Below are positions 1 to 5,135 of a stretch of 6,104 nucleotides of DNA, piece after piece. Positions within the stretch are counted from its first letter, which is position 1. Every line of letters begins with the position of its first letter. The notes below the pieces were generated by a model that was not told where the DNA came from, searched no databases, and saw only the letters and a program-made list of their open reading frames with translations. The translations under genes were made by a program, and so were the position numbers. Source of the DNA: RGIG8368 sp045540275 (GTDB lineage Bacteria; Verrucomicrobiota; Kiritimatiellia; RFP12; UBA1067); contig JAZQGX010000019.1 of assembly GCA_045540275.1 (NCBI GenBank), positions 1-6,104 on the forward strand, written 5' to 3'.

Positions 1-559
1 CGCCGTGCATCATATAGAAGAGCCCGTCGTTCTCCGCGATGATGATTGAGTTGCCCTTGGTGTGGCCCGGCGCGAAGATATAGCGAACTCCCGGCGCGAT
101 GATCTGCGAACGCTCGAACTCGTAATAGGGTCCGTCGGAGAACGGGCAGCGCACGATGTTCTCCCCGTCCAGCTTCATCGCATCCGCCTCCTCGGGAGAA
201 AGATACACCTTCGCGTTCGGGAAGCTCTTGATGTGGTCCGTGTGGTCATTGTGCTTGTGCGTAATGAGAATCTTCGTGACGCGCGCCGGATCGATCCCGG
301 CGGTCGTGAGCGCGTTCCTGTAGCCGGAAACGCGCTCGCCCATGTAGAGCGGTGCGCCGGCGGCGCGCGGCTGGCTGAATCCGTCGTCGATCCCCGTATC
401 AACAAGGATCACCTCGTCGCCCGTGTCGATCGCGAAGTTCTGAAGGCTGTTGCGGTAGTACATCTGCTCGTCGAACGCCTCCTTGCCTTCCTCGCCGCCA
501 AAGGCGAAGGGCTGGGAGATGAAGCCGCCGTCGAACATGCGAATTGCCTTGATTGTCAT
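1..559 (-). CDS. Metallo-beta-lactamase-fold hydrolase, 3' end missing (runs off left edge)
   Basis: A metal-dependent hydrolase of the metallo-beta-lactamase superfamily; the substrate cannot be told. From the ATG at 559, 186 codons are visible to position 2 with no stop. The zinc-binding HxHxDH motif is intact as HKHNDH (residues 101-106), followed by a further Asp-His pair (108-109). An upstream VDTG strand end lies at 53-56, and the third metal-ligand motif GHTKGN lies at 165-170 (His166). This order and spacing is that of the AHL-lactonase/glyoxalase-II-like group, but the fold is used for many substrates and no lactonase-specific feature was established. The region after residue 186, holding the remaining metal ligands, is outside the window. 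The ATG overlaps the stop of the upstream TetR gene (ATGA), so translation is probably coupled and the regulator may control this enzyme. No signal peptide is seen, so it is likely cytoplasmic. Confidence 0.9.
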   Translation of the reverse strand, partial: MTIKAIRMFDGGFISQPFAFGGEEGKEAFDEQMYYRNSLQNFAIDTGDEVILVDTGIDDGFSQPRAAGAPLYMGERVSGYRNALTTAGIDPARVTKILITHKHNDHTDHIKSFPNAKVYLSPEEADAMKLDGENIVRCPFSDGPYYEFERSQIIAPGVRYIFAPGHTKGNSIIIAENDGLFYMMHG

Positions 560-1170
560 TTTCCGTATCCCTTTCTCTTGCGTGGTTTTGTTTCCAGAAG
601 CAGGCTGCCAAGCGGCGCGGGAACCGCCTCGATGAGGAAATCGCGGAACGTCTCCGGCGGCATCGGATTGGACGCCGCAATCCAGAGCGCAAGTTCGCTG
701 ACGACGCCTTCAACGTAAAAGCGCACCAGGCGCACGACGTCGTCCGTAACCGCCGCCGCACCGTGCCAGCGCCGGATGTAGGCCAGTATCACGGCAATGC
801 CGTGGCGCACAAGCGTCATGCACAGGCTCTCCGTCCCGGTCCGGTCGCGGAACGCCCTCTGGAAAAGCGCCCGGTCGGCCTCAAGGCGCTCCAGCCCGCG
901 CAGCACCCACTCGGGGAATGTCGATCCGGGAAAATCACCGCTTGTCCGCGCGAGGTCGGCATAATCCGCTGCGGCATAGCTCCAGAAGACAAGGTCGTAC
1001 TTGCTCCTGAAATGGTTGTAGAACGTGCGCGACGAGTAGCCGGCCTCGTGCACGATCTCGCCCACGGTGATCTGCTCAAAGGTCTTCGTGCGCGCAACGC
1101 GGCGCAACGCATGGACGAATGCGTTGAGCTTTGTCGCCCCTGGAAGTATGATGACACGGCCGCTCTGCAT
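556..1170 (-). CDS. TetR/AcrR-family transcriptional regulator
   Basis: A 204-residue DNA-binding regulator of usual TetR length. The N-terminal helix-turn-helix is clear. The segment FEQITVGEIVHEAG (31-44) is followed by the recognition-helix signature SSRTFYNHFRSKYDL (46-60), typical of the family. The C-terminal half is helical and contains FYVEGVVSELALWI (151-164), which resembles the ligand domain of the DhaS-like TetR subgroup; this subgroup call is tentative. The ATG at 1170 is the only good start in frame that leaves room for the first helix. No SD is visible, and a candidate -10 lies only 13 bp upstream, so the mRNA may be nearly leaderless. The stop overlaps the ATG of the metallo-beta-lactamase-fold gene by 4 bp, so the two form an operon. 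An inverted repeat just upstream could be its own operator. The inducer is unknown. Confidence 0.93.
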   Translation of the reverse strand: MQSGRVIILPGATKLNAFVHALRRVARTKTFEQITVGEIVHEAGYSSRTFYNHFRSKYDLVFWSYAAADYADLARTSGDFPGSTFPEWVLRGLERLEADRALFQRAFRDRTGTESLCMTLVRHGIAVILAYIRRWHGAAAVTDDVVRLVRFYVEGVVSELALWIAASNPMPPETFRDFLIEAVPAPLGSLLLETKPRKRKGYGK

Positions 1171-1333
1171 GGCTTACACGGATAGTATAGCGTTTAGCGC
1201 CGTGGAACGGCAATTCACAATCATCCTTATTTGTGAACCGGCCGGACGGAAGAACCATGACGTCCCAAGTCGCACCTTTATTCGAATCGCGAGAGTAGTT
1301 TATCTGCAACAGCGGTTTGCCATTTAGATCCAT
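1076..1333 (-). CDS. Doubtful small ORF between amrS and tetR
   Basis: An 85-codon ORF whose ATG at 1333 is preceded by an SD-like GAAAGGGA at proper spacing, 29 bp after the amrS stop. The first 55 or so codons lie in otherwise empty sequence and look protein-like (MDLNGKPLLQINYSRD at the start, GATWDVMVLPSGRF further on). The last third overlaps the 5' end of the TetR gene by 95 bp in another frame and becomes Arg/Cys/His-rich, as shadow translations do. I do not recognise a family. It could be a genuine third gene of the amr operon, a decayed remnant whose 3' end was replaced when the TetR unit arrived, or chance. If it is rejected, the 192 bp between amrS and tetR hold only the promoter and the inverted repeat. 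Confidence 0.22.
   Translation of the reverse strand: MDLNGKPLLQINYSRDSNKGATWDVMVLPSGRFTNKDDCELPFHGAKRYTIRVSHAERPCHHTSRGDKAQRIRPCVAPRCAHEDL
1184..1213 (-). promoter_or_regulatory. Candidate sigma70-type promoter for the tetR-hydrolase operon
   Basis: On the minus strand, TTGCCG (1208-1213, 4 of 6 to TTGACA) is followed after 18 bp by TATACT (1184-1189, 5 of 6 to TATAAT). The -10 ends only 13 bp before the TetR ATG, so transcription would begin about 6-8 nt before the start codon. Identified by eye only. The AmmeMemoRadiSam operon lies upstream on the same strand with no clear terminator, so read-through may also supply this gene. Confidence 0.45.
1214..1237. repeat. Inverted repeat, possible TetR operator
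   Basis: A perfect 7-bp inverted repeat, TTCACAA (1214-1220) and TTGTGAA (1231-1237), separated by 10 bp. It lies directly upstream of the candidate -35 of the TetR gene. Palindromes of this overall size next to a TetR gene are often autoregulatory operators, which is the inference here. No T-run follows on either strand, so it is not an intrinsic terminator. A single 7-bp match could be chance. Confidence 0.4.
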
Positions 1334-1362
1334 AGCGTCCCTTTCGCAATCAGTCCTCTGCT

Positions 1363-2208
1363 TCAGCAGTTCCCGACACGTACGCGACTGAGTCGCCGAC
1401 GTGCGACATCGGCGAGGCGGCGGATGGTCGCGACAGGCGTCGGCTGTGCGTCCGCCATTCGCCAGCGCGGGAAGAACCGCGTGACGTGAAGCGGGATGTC
1501 CGGCGAAACGGAGGCGATGAAAGCGGCGATCGCGTCGATGTCGGCGTCGGTGTCATTCCGGCCCGGAACGACGAGCGTCGTCGCCTCGACGTGACAGCCC
1601 GCCGAATGAAGGATTCGGATGGTTCCGCACACGGCCGCAAAATCGCCGCCCGCCCAGTTGTAGAATTCCTGCGACGGGCCTTTCAGGTCGATGTTTGCGG
1701 CGTCGATGAACGGCGCGATTTCCTCTACGACGTTCGCCTCCGCGCAGCCGTTGGAGACGAGAACATTCGCCATTCCTCTCGCACGGACTTCGCGGGCGCA
1801 GTCGCGCACGAACTCCCACCCGACAAGCGGCTCGTTGTATGTGTAGGCAAGACCGATGTTCCCACGTTCGGCCTTCAGCCGCAGCGCGGCATCGGCCAGT
1901 TCGGTCGGCGTCGCCGCTTGAAACGCGGCCTCACCTTCACCGCGTTGCGAGAGGACGTCGTTCTGGCAGAACGGACACCGCATGTTGCAACCGTAGCTAC
2001 CTATGGAGAGGACTTTGCTTCCCGGCTTGAAAAACGCGACGGGCTTCTTTTCGATTGGGTCGAGGGCGAGCGACGTGATGCGTCCGTAATTCGCGCATAC
2101 GACCGTGCCGCCTTTGGCTTTGCGTGCGCGGCAGAAGCCCGTCTCGCCATCGGCAAGCCGGCAATGGCGTGGGCATGTCGTGCATACGGCGCTCACCGCG
2201 TCACTCAT
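1363..2208 (-). CDS. amrS: AmmeMemoRadiSam system radical SAM enzyme, short form
   Basis: A radical S-adenosylmethionine enzyme of the AmrS type, a relative of pyruvate formate-lyase activase. The family is conserved in archaea and anaerobic bacteria with MEMO- and AMMECR1-like partners, and I know of no settled reaction for it. In the 281-residue product the [4Fe-4S]/SAM motif CNMRCPFC places Cys at 74, 78 and 81. An N-terminal Cys-rich segment (Cys9, 12, 16, 26, with CTTCPRHC and GFCRARK) and YTYNEP (122-127) are family hallmarks, and HVTRFFPRWRM (241-251) fits the conserved C-terminal strand. The ATG at 2208 is chosen over an in-frame start at 2268 because GGAGGTG sits just before it, and it overlaps the upstream amrB-amrA stop by 8 bp. 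The protein ends right after RVRVGN (275-280), where longer homologues (about 330-350 residues, from memory) continue into a C-terminal Cys-rich tail. Neither other downstream frame restores CxxC motifs. Confidence 0.92.
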   Translation of the reverse strand: MSDAVSAVCTTCPRHCRLADGETGFCRARKAKGGTVVCANYGRITSLALDPIEKKPVAFFKPGSKVLSIGSYGCNMRCPFCQNDVLSQRGEGEAAFQAATPTELADAALRLKAERGNIGLAYTYNEPLVGWEFVRDCAREVRARGMANVLVSNGCAEANVVEEIAPFIDAANIDLKGPSQEFYNWAGGDFAAVCGTIRILHSAGCHVEATTLVVPGRNDTDADIDAIAAFIASVSPDIPLHVTRFFPRWRMADAQPTPVATIRRLADVARRRLSRVRVGNC

Positions 2209-3640
2209 GAAACACCTCCGCCTGGAACGTCTCAAATGTCGCGCCGTCGCGCCAGGCGTCGGGTGCAAGGCCGGCCTTCTGCGAGAGGTAGGAAAGCGTG
2301 GTCGGCAAGTCCCAGCCCTGCTCCGGCGCGACCTGCGACAGAAACACGGCGAAGCGTCCGTTCTTTTCGAGCGTCATGCCGTCGCGACCCAGCACGATGT
2401 CGTTCCAAGAAGCGATCCGTTTCGGCGGCGTCAACGCGGAAACCTCGACGCGCAGCGAGGAGAGTTCGCGCTCCGACACGGGCGGGAAGCGCGGATCGTG
2501 CAACGCGGCATCGACCGCGCGCACGGCGACGGCCTCCACGAGCGGGCGCATCGGCAGAATCTCCCCGATGCAGCCGCGCAATGCTCCCGTAATCCTGTCG
2601 TTCAATGTCACGAACGCACCCATCTTGGCAAGCGTCGATTTCGGCGCGTTGGACGCAAGTTTCTGACGCGGCGGACGCAGGCCTCCACCTCTGACCGCCG
2701 CCTCCATCGACGCGCGGGCGAGGCGAAGAAGAAACGCGCGCGCATCCGTGTCGAGTACGGCATCCGTCTCGTCCGGCCATTCGATGCGTCCCGCCGCCGC
2801 CGCGTAGCACACAAACCTTCTGAAATCGCGGTCCTGATCGCCAGAAGTCGCATAGCGGACAAGCGAAACCGAAGAACCGGGGGGAAAGGCGCGAAGCGCC
2901 ATCTCGATGGGGACGTGTCCGCAGATGGTCGCGCCCGTGCGCTTGGTGAACGCCGCAAAGCCGTCCGAATCGCGCTTTGAAATCAGAGACAACGCCTCGG
3001 CGTCAAGCGCGGCGACCTTCTCCCGCACGTCTTCGCCGCCATCCGTTCCGAACGGCGCATACGAGAAGTCGGTGCCGTAATGCGTGAAGTCGGATGAGAC
3101 GACGAGCAGCGTTTCGGCGTCTATGAGCCGCGACAGGGCGCGAACGCACATGCCCATCTGGTCTGCGCCGAAACCGCCCATAACGAGCGGGACGATCTTG
3201 AATCTTTCTCCAAGCGCATGCTGAAGAAGCGGATATTCTATCTGCGCCGCGTGCTCGCCTCGGTGGATGCGGTCGTCCTTCGCCACGGGCGCAACAAGCG
3301 AAAGGCGGTCGAGCCAGTCGCGGTCGATCTCGACCCTGCCGAGCGGCGTTGCGACGGCATCCGCTTCCGGCGCGACGAGGCGGGTTTCGATCCACGCACG
3401 GTGGCTTGGCGCGAGGACGACAACGCGCTTAAAATCCGCGCCCTTCACCATCCGAACCGCCGACCACGCCGTTTCGCCGGAATACGTCCAGTCGGCATGG
3501 GGGAGGATGAGGACGTTGGGCCGTTGAAGCGGCGGCGCGATCTCCTGGCCTGGCGAACGCTCCCACTCGCCGGCAAGAGCACGGATGCCCGATGCCGTAT
3601 CAGGATACCAGGAACCTGCAATGCTGCTTTCAAGCGTCAT
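2201..3640 (-). CDS. Fused MEMO-like (AmrB) and AMMECR1-like (AmrA) protein
   Basis: A 479-residue two-domain protein that supplies both non-radical-SAM parts of the AmmeMemoRadiSam system. Residues about 1-285 are a MEMO domain, related in fold to LigB-type class III extradiol dioxygenases. It begins IAGSWYPD (7-14) and has PHADWTYSG (47-55), APSH (77-80), EH (129-130), SSDFTHYG (182-189) and TICGH (238-242). His48, His80 and Cys240 match the His-His-Cys metal-site trio of human MEMO1. Residues about 295-479 are an AMMECR1 domain with GAFVTL (341-346), the invariant LRGCIG (354-359), DPRFPPV (382-388) and a conserved KAGL (455-458) near the C terminus. The function of either domain in bacteria is not established. 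The ATG at 3640 is preferred to a TTG at 3664 because AGGAG lies 5 nt before it and the MEMO homology starts there. It overlaps amrS by 8 bp. No signal peptide or membrane segment is seen. Confidence 0.93.
   Translation of the reverse strand: MTLESSIAGSWYPDTASGIRALAGEWERSPGQEIAPPLQRPNVLILPHADWTYSGETAWSAVRMVKGADFKRVVVLAPSHRAWIETRLVAPEADAVATPLGRVEIDRDWLDRLSLVAPVAKDDRIHRGEHAAQIEYPLLQHALGERFKIVPLVMGGFGADQMGMCVRALSRLIDAETLLVVSSDFTHYGTDFSYAPFGTDGGEDVREKVAALDAEALSLISKRDSDGFAAFTKRTGATICGHVPIEMALRAFPPGSSVSLVRYATSGDQDRDFRRFVCYAAAAGRIEWPDETDAVLDTDARAFLLRLARASMEAAVRGGGLRPPRQKLASNAPKSTLAKMGAFVTLNDRITGALRGCIGEILPMRPLVEAVAVRAVDAALHDPRFPPVSERELSSLRVEVSALTPPKRIASWNDIVLGRDGMTLEKNGRFAVFLSQVAPEQGWDLPTTLSYLSQKAGLAPDAWRDGATFETFQAEVFHE
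2213..2219 (-). promoter_or_regulatory. Shine-Dalgarno site fixing the amrS start
   Basis: GGAGGTG on the minus strand lies within the last codons of the upstream amrB-amrA gene (Glu-Val near its C terminus), 4 nt before the amrS ATG measured from the end of the heptamer. It is the strongest SD in the window. It implies that amrS is translated by re-initiation or from the same message as the fusion gene. Confidence 0.8.
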
Positions 3641-3688
3641 GTGCGCTCCTGTCAACAAGTTCAAACAGTTTCATTGTTTTTCCGCCAT
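3630..3688 (-). other. Two tiny overlapping upstream ORFs in the amr leader
   Basis: On the minus strand an ATG at 3688 opens a 5-codon ORF (MAEKQ) whose stop overlaps, as ATGA, the ATG at 3674 of a 14-codon ORF (MKLFELVDRSAHDA). That ORF stops at 3630, 11 bp inside the amrB-amrA coding region in another frame. Purine-rich GGAAG and GGCGGA stretches precede the two starts. They could be leader peptides that tune translation of the operon, but ORFs this short arise readily by chance. Confidence 0.25.
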
Positions 3689-3714
3689 GTCTTCCGTTTA
3701 ACGCGATGCATCCT

Positions 3715-3723
3715 AGTATACCA
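3715..3723 (-). promoter_or_regulatory. Extended -10 promoter for the amr operon
   Basis: The minus strand carries TGGTATACT (TGn followed by TATACT, 5 of 6 to consensus). No good -35 is seen at 16-18 bp, but a TGn extended -10 can compensate. Transcription would start near 3708 and give an untranslated leader of about 70 nt before the amrB-amrA ATG at 3640. It faces away from the DUF3793 promoter, whose -35 lies about 100 bp to the right. Confidence 0.5.
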
Positions 3724-3730
3724 AATCTTG

Positions 3731-3797
3731 GCTTTTCCGGGCATGCGATTGTTCGGAGGAGATGCAAAAGCATGGTACGCGGCAGCATTTCCGGGCA
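3731..3797. repeat. Short direct repeat in the divergent intergenic region
   Basis: GCTTTTCCGGGCA (3731-3743) and GCATTTCCGGGCA (3785-3797) match at 12 of 13 positions and lie 54 bp apart. The left copy covers the usual -35 zone of the amr promoter. They may be two binding sites for one regulator; a duplication by chance cannot be excluded. Confidence 0.3.
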
Positions 3798-3804
3798 CGG
3801 CGCA

Positions 3805-3864
3805 AAAAGTTAGCCTTGGCTATTGACAGGGCCGGCGGATTAATGTTATACTGTGCTAACTTTT
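3805..3864 (+). promoter_or_regulatory. Strong promoter with paired candidate operators for DUF3793-flavodoxin
   Basis: A perfect -35 TTGACA (3823-3828) and TATACT (3847-3852) are separated by 18 bp and would start transcription near 3858-3860. The promoter is bracketed by a perfect 10-bp inverted repeat, AAAAGTTAGC (3805-3814) and GCTAACTTTT (3855-3864). Each arm also belongs to a 16-bp dyad in the same register: GTTAGCCTTGGCTATT (3809-3824, containing the exact palindrome TAGCC-TT-GGCTA) and GTTATACTGTGCTAAC (3845-3860). The first touches the -35, the second covers the -10, and their centres are 36 bp apart. This is the arrangement expected for repression. The GTTAG/CTAAC half-sites recall DtxR/IdeR iron boxes, but the spacing differs from that consensus, so the regulator is not assigned. 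Confidence 0.7.
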
Positions 3865-3879
3865 AAGGCGGACAAGGCG

Positions 3880-4500
3880 ATGACGGAGAATGCGAACAGA
3901 GTCGACGAAGCGCACCGGAAGGAACTGCTGAGGTTCCTGCTGGTGAAGACCGCCGCCGTGCGGCGGGGCGTGAAACCCGGCGAACTGCTGCGCGTGCGGC
4001 ACTGCTACGAAGGTGTGAACGCGGAGGGGCTTCGCGTATGCCTTTATCGCAGCGACATCTACGGGATCCTCGGGCTGGACTATGTCGAACTCACGGTCGA
4101 AGAGAAAAGTTCGCTCGTGCTCTTCTACAATCCGCACGTTCTGGCCGGTACGCTTGCGGAACCGCGCAACGCCCGGTGGTTGACGCGGATGGGCTATCCG
4201 CCGGCAGCGTCCCTGCACGACCTGCTGGCGCATCTGGTGCGAAGGGCGGGCCGGTGCGACCTTCCCCACGAAGTCGGTATTTTCATCGGCTATCCGCTCA
4301 AGGACGTGGCCGGATTCATCAGCCGCCTCCCCGCCACGCCCGTCCACCACGGCGCGTGGCGCGTCTACGGCAGCGCGGCGGAATCCGTGGCGCGGATGAC
4401 GCTCTACCGCAACGCGGAGATCGACGCGCGCGCCGTCTTCGACGCATCGGAGGGGATCGGCGACTTCATTGACAGGCTTTCCCTGAAAAGGGCAGGTTAA
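3880..4500 (+). CDS. DUF3793 family protein
   Basis: A 206-residue soluble protein of the uncharacterised DUF3793 family, found in anaerobes and often beside flavodoxin or ferrous-iron transport genes. The family signature is clear in the C-terminal half: LPHEVGIFIGYP (128-139) followed by KDVAGFI (141-147), then AWRVYGSAAESV (159-170) ending in a Leu-Tyr (175-176). The middle LFYNPHVLAGTL (81-92) and LTRMGYP (101-107) fit the usual pattern. The ATG at 3880 is chosen over an in-frame GTG at 3853: the GTG lies upstream of the predicted transcription start, and AAGGCGG (3865-3871) sits 8 nt before the ATG. The flavodoxin gene follows after 20 bp on the same transcript, so a role in flavodoxin use or iron-limited metabolism is inferred. 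No catalytic motif or membrane segment is recognised. Confidence 0.88.
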   Translation: MTENANRVDEAHRKELLRFLLVKTAAVRRGVKPGELLRVRHCYEGVNAEGLRVCLYRSDIYGILGLDYVELTVEEKSSLVLFYNPHVLAGTLAEPRNARWLTRMGYPPAASLHDLLAHLVRRAGRCDLPHEVGIFIGYPLKDVAGFISRLPATPVHHGAWRVYGSAAESVARMTLYRNAEIDARAVFDASEGIGDFIDRLSLKRAG

Positions 4501-4520
4501 ACAACGAAAGGAACAGAAAC

Positions 4521-4949
4521 ATGGACAAGGTACACGTACTATTCGGCAGCACGACCGGCATGACCGAGGCCGTCGCGATGAAGATCGCCGCAGCGTTCGG
4601 CGTCGCGCCGATCAACATCAACGCGGCGGATGCGGCGGCGTTCGACGCCGAGCTTCTCATCCTCGGCTCCTCGACCTGGGGCGTCGGCGATCTGCAGGAC
4701 GACTGGGCGGCGCAGCACGACGCCGTTAAGTCGAACTTCGCGGGCAAGAAGGTCGCGGTCTTCGGACTCGGCGACTCGCAGGGTTTCGCCGATTCCTTCT
4801 GCGTTGCGGCCGAGACGATCGCCAACGCCGCGAAGGACGCGGGCGCGACGCTTGTGGGCGATGTCCTCAAGCTGGACGACACGAACGAGGCCGACCAGAC
4901 GGACGGCAAGATTGCCGCGTGGGTCGACACGCTCAAGGCCGCGCTCTGA
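4521..4949 (+). CDS. Flavodoxin, short form
   Basis: A 142-residue FMN-binding electron carrier that can replace ferredoxin. The phosphate-binding loop is GSTTGMTE (9-16). The first FMN-flanking loop is SSTWGVGDLQDDW (50-62), with Trp53 at the usual stacking position. The second is GLGDSQGFADSFC (82-94), with Phe89 where many flavodoxins have the stacking Tyr. The C terminus, KLDDTNEADQT (117-127) then KIAAWVDTLK (130-139), resembles the last helix of long-chain flavodoxins. The usual insert between the second loop and that segment is absent, so the protein is about 25-30 residues shorter than those. GAAAGGAA lies 7 nt before the ATG. It is second in the DUF3793 operon and is followed by an intrinsic terminator. 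Possible electron acceptors include the divergently encoded AmrS; this is inference. The protein is acidic and Ala-rich, and cytoplasmic. Confidence 0.93.
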   Translation: MDKVHVLFGSTTGMTEAVAMKIAAAFGVAPININAADAAAFDAELLILGSSTWGVGDLQDDWAAQHDAVKSNFAGKKVAVFGLGDSQGFADSFCVAAETIANAAKDAGATLVGDVLKLDDTNEADQTDGKIAAWVDTLKAAL

Positions 4950-4994
4950 GGAATCGTCAATTTCAGCTTCGGTATTCCTTCTTCCCGAGGCTGT

Positions 4995-5026
4995 CGGGTG
5001 CCGATTGTCTGCGGCACCCGTTTTTT
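4995..5026 (+). terminator. Rho-independent terminator of the DUF3793-flavodoxin operon
   Basis: A perfect 9-bp GC-rich stem, CGGGTGCCG (4995-5003) with CGGCACCCG (5012-5020), encloses an 8-nt loop and is followed at once by six T (5021-5026). It lies 45 bp after the flavodoxin stop. On the other strand there is no T-run after the stem, so it is not clearly bidirectional. Confidence 0.95.
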
Positions 5027-5055
5027 GTCAGGTCAAGATGGCCGCACCGACCACG

Positions 5056-5099
5056 CGACAGGGGACAATCAGATGCGGGCCTGTCCTTGAAGCCTGTCG
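5056..5099. repeat. Imperfect inverted repeat between flavodoxin terminator and membrane gene
   Basis: CGACAGG (5056-5062) pairs with CCTGTCG (5093-5099), and the adjoining GGACA (5063-5067) pairs with TGTCC (5082-5086). Together they form a 12-bp stem with a one-sided 6-nt bulge. It lies 37 bp beyond the stop of the minus-strand membrane protein and could form at the 3' end of that mRNA. No T-run follows, so it is not a classical terminator. The rest of 5027-5135 shows nothing else. Confidence 0.3.
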
Positions 5100-5135
5100 T
5101 GCGTTCGTTCAAGTTCCGCGAGAGTATCGCTTTCA

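Noticed and set aside
62..718. Long plus-strand ORF opposite the hydrolase and TetR genes
   Set aside because: It is antisense to two genes with clear family motifs, is Arg/Val-rich and has no recognisable domain; a shadow of GC-rich coding sequence.
1363..2268. Longer amrS start at 2268
   Set aside because: It would add 20 Arg-rich residues and a 68-bp overlap; the ATG at 2208 has a near-perfect SD and starts at the family's N-terminal Cys region.
1486..2980. Long plus-strand ORFs (1486-2592 and 2105-2980) antisense to amrS and amrB-amrA
   Set aside because: They are Arg-rich with low-complexity stretches and no motif, while the minus strand encodes conserved catalytic residues throughout.
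2201..3664. TTG start at 3664 for the amrB-amrA fusion
   Set aside because: ATG at 3640 has AGGAG at good spacing and matches the MEMO domain start; the extra eight residues are not family-like.
3592..3813. Plus-strand ORF in the divergent intergenic region
   Set aside because: It runs antisense to the amr leader and into the flavodoxin promoter, has no SD or domain, and ends within the operator region.
3853..4500. GTG start at 3853 for the DUF3793 gene
   Set aside because: The GTG lies immediately after the -10 hexamer and upstream of the likely transcription start, so it would not be in the mRNA.
4984..5020. Alternative hairpin CCCGA/TCGGG overlapping the flavodoxin terminator, as an attenuator
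   Set aside because: It has only 5 bp against a 9-bp GC-rich terminator stem, and no downstream gene on that strand would be controlled.
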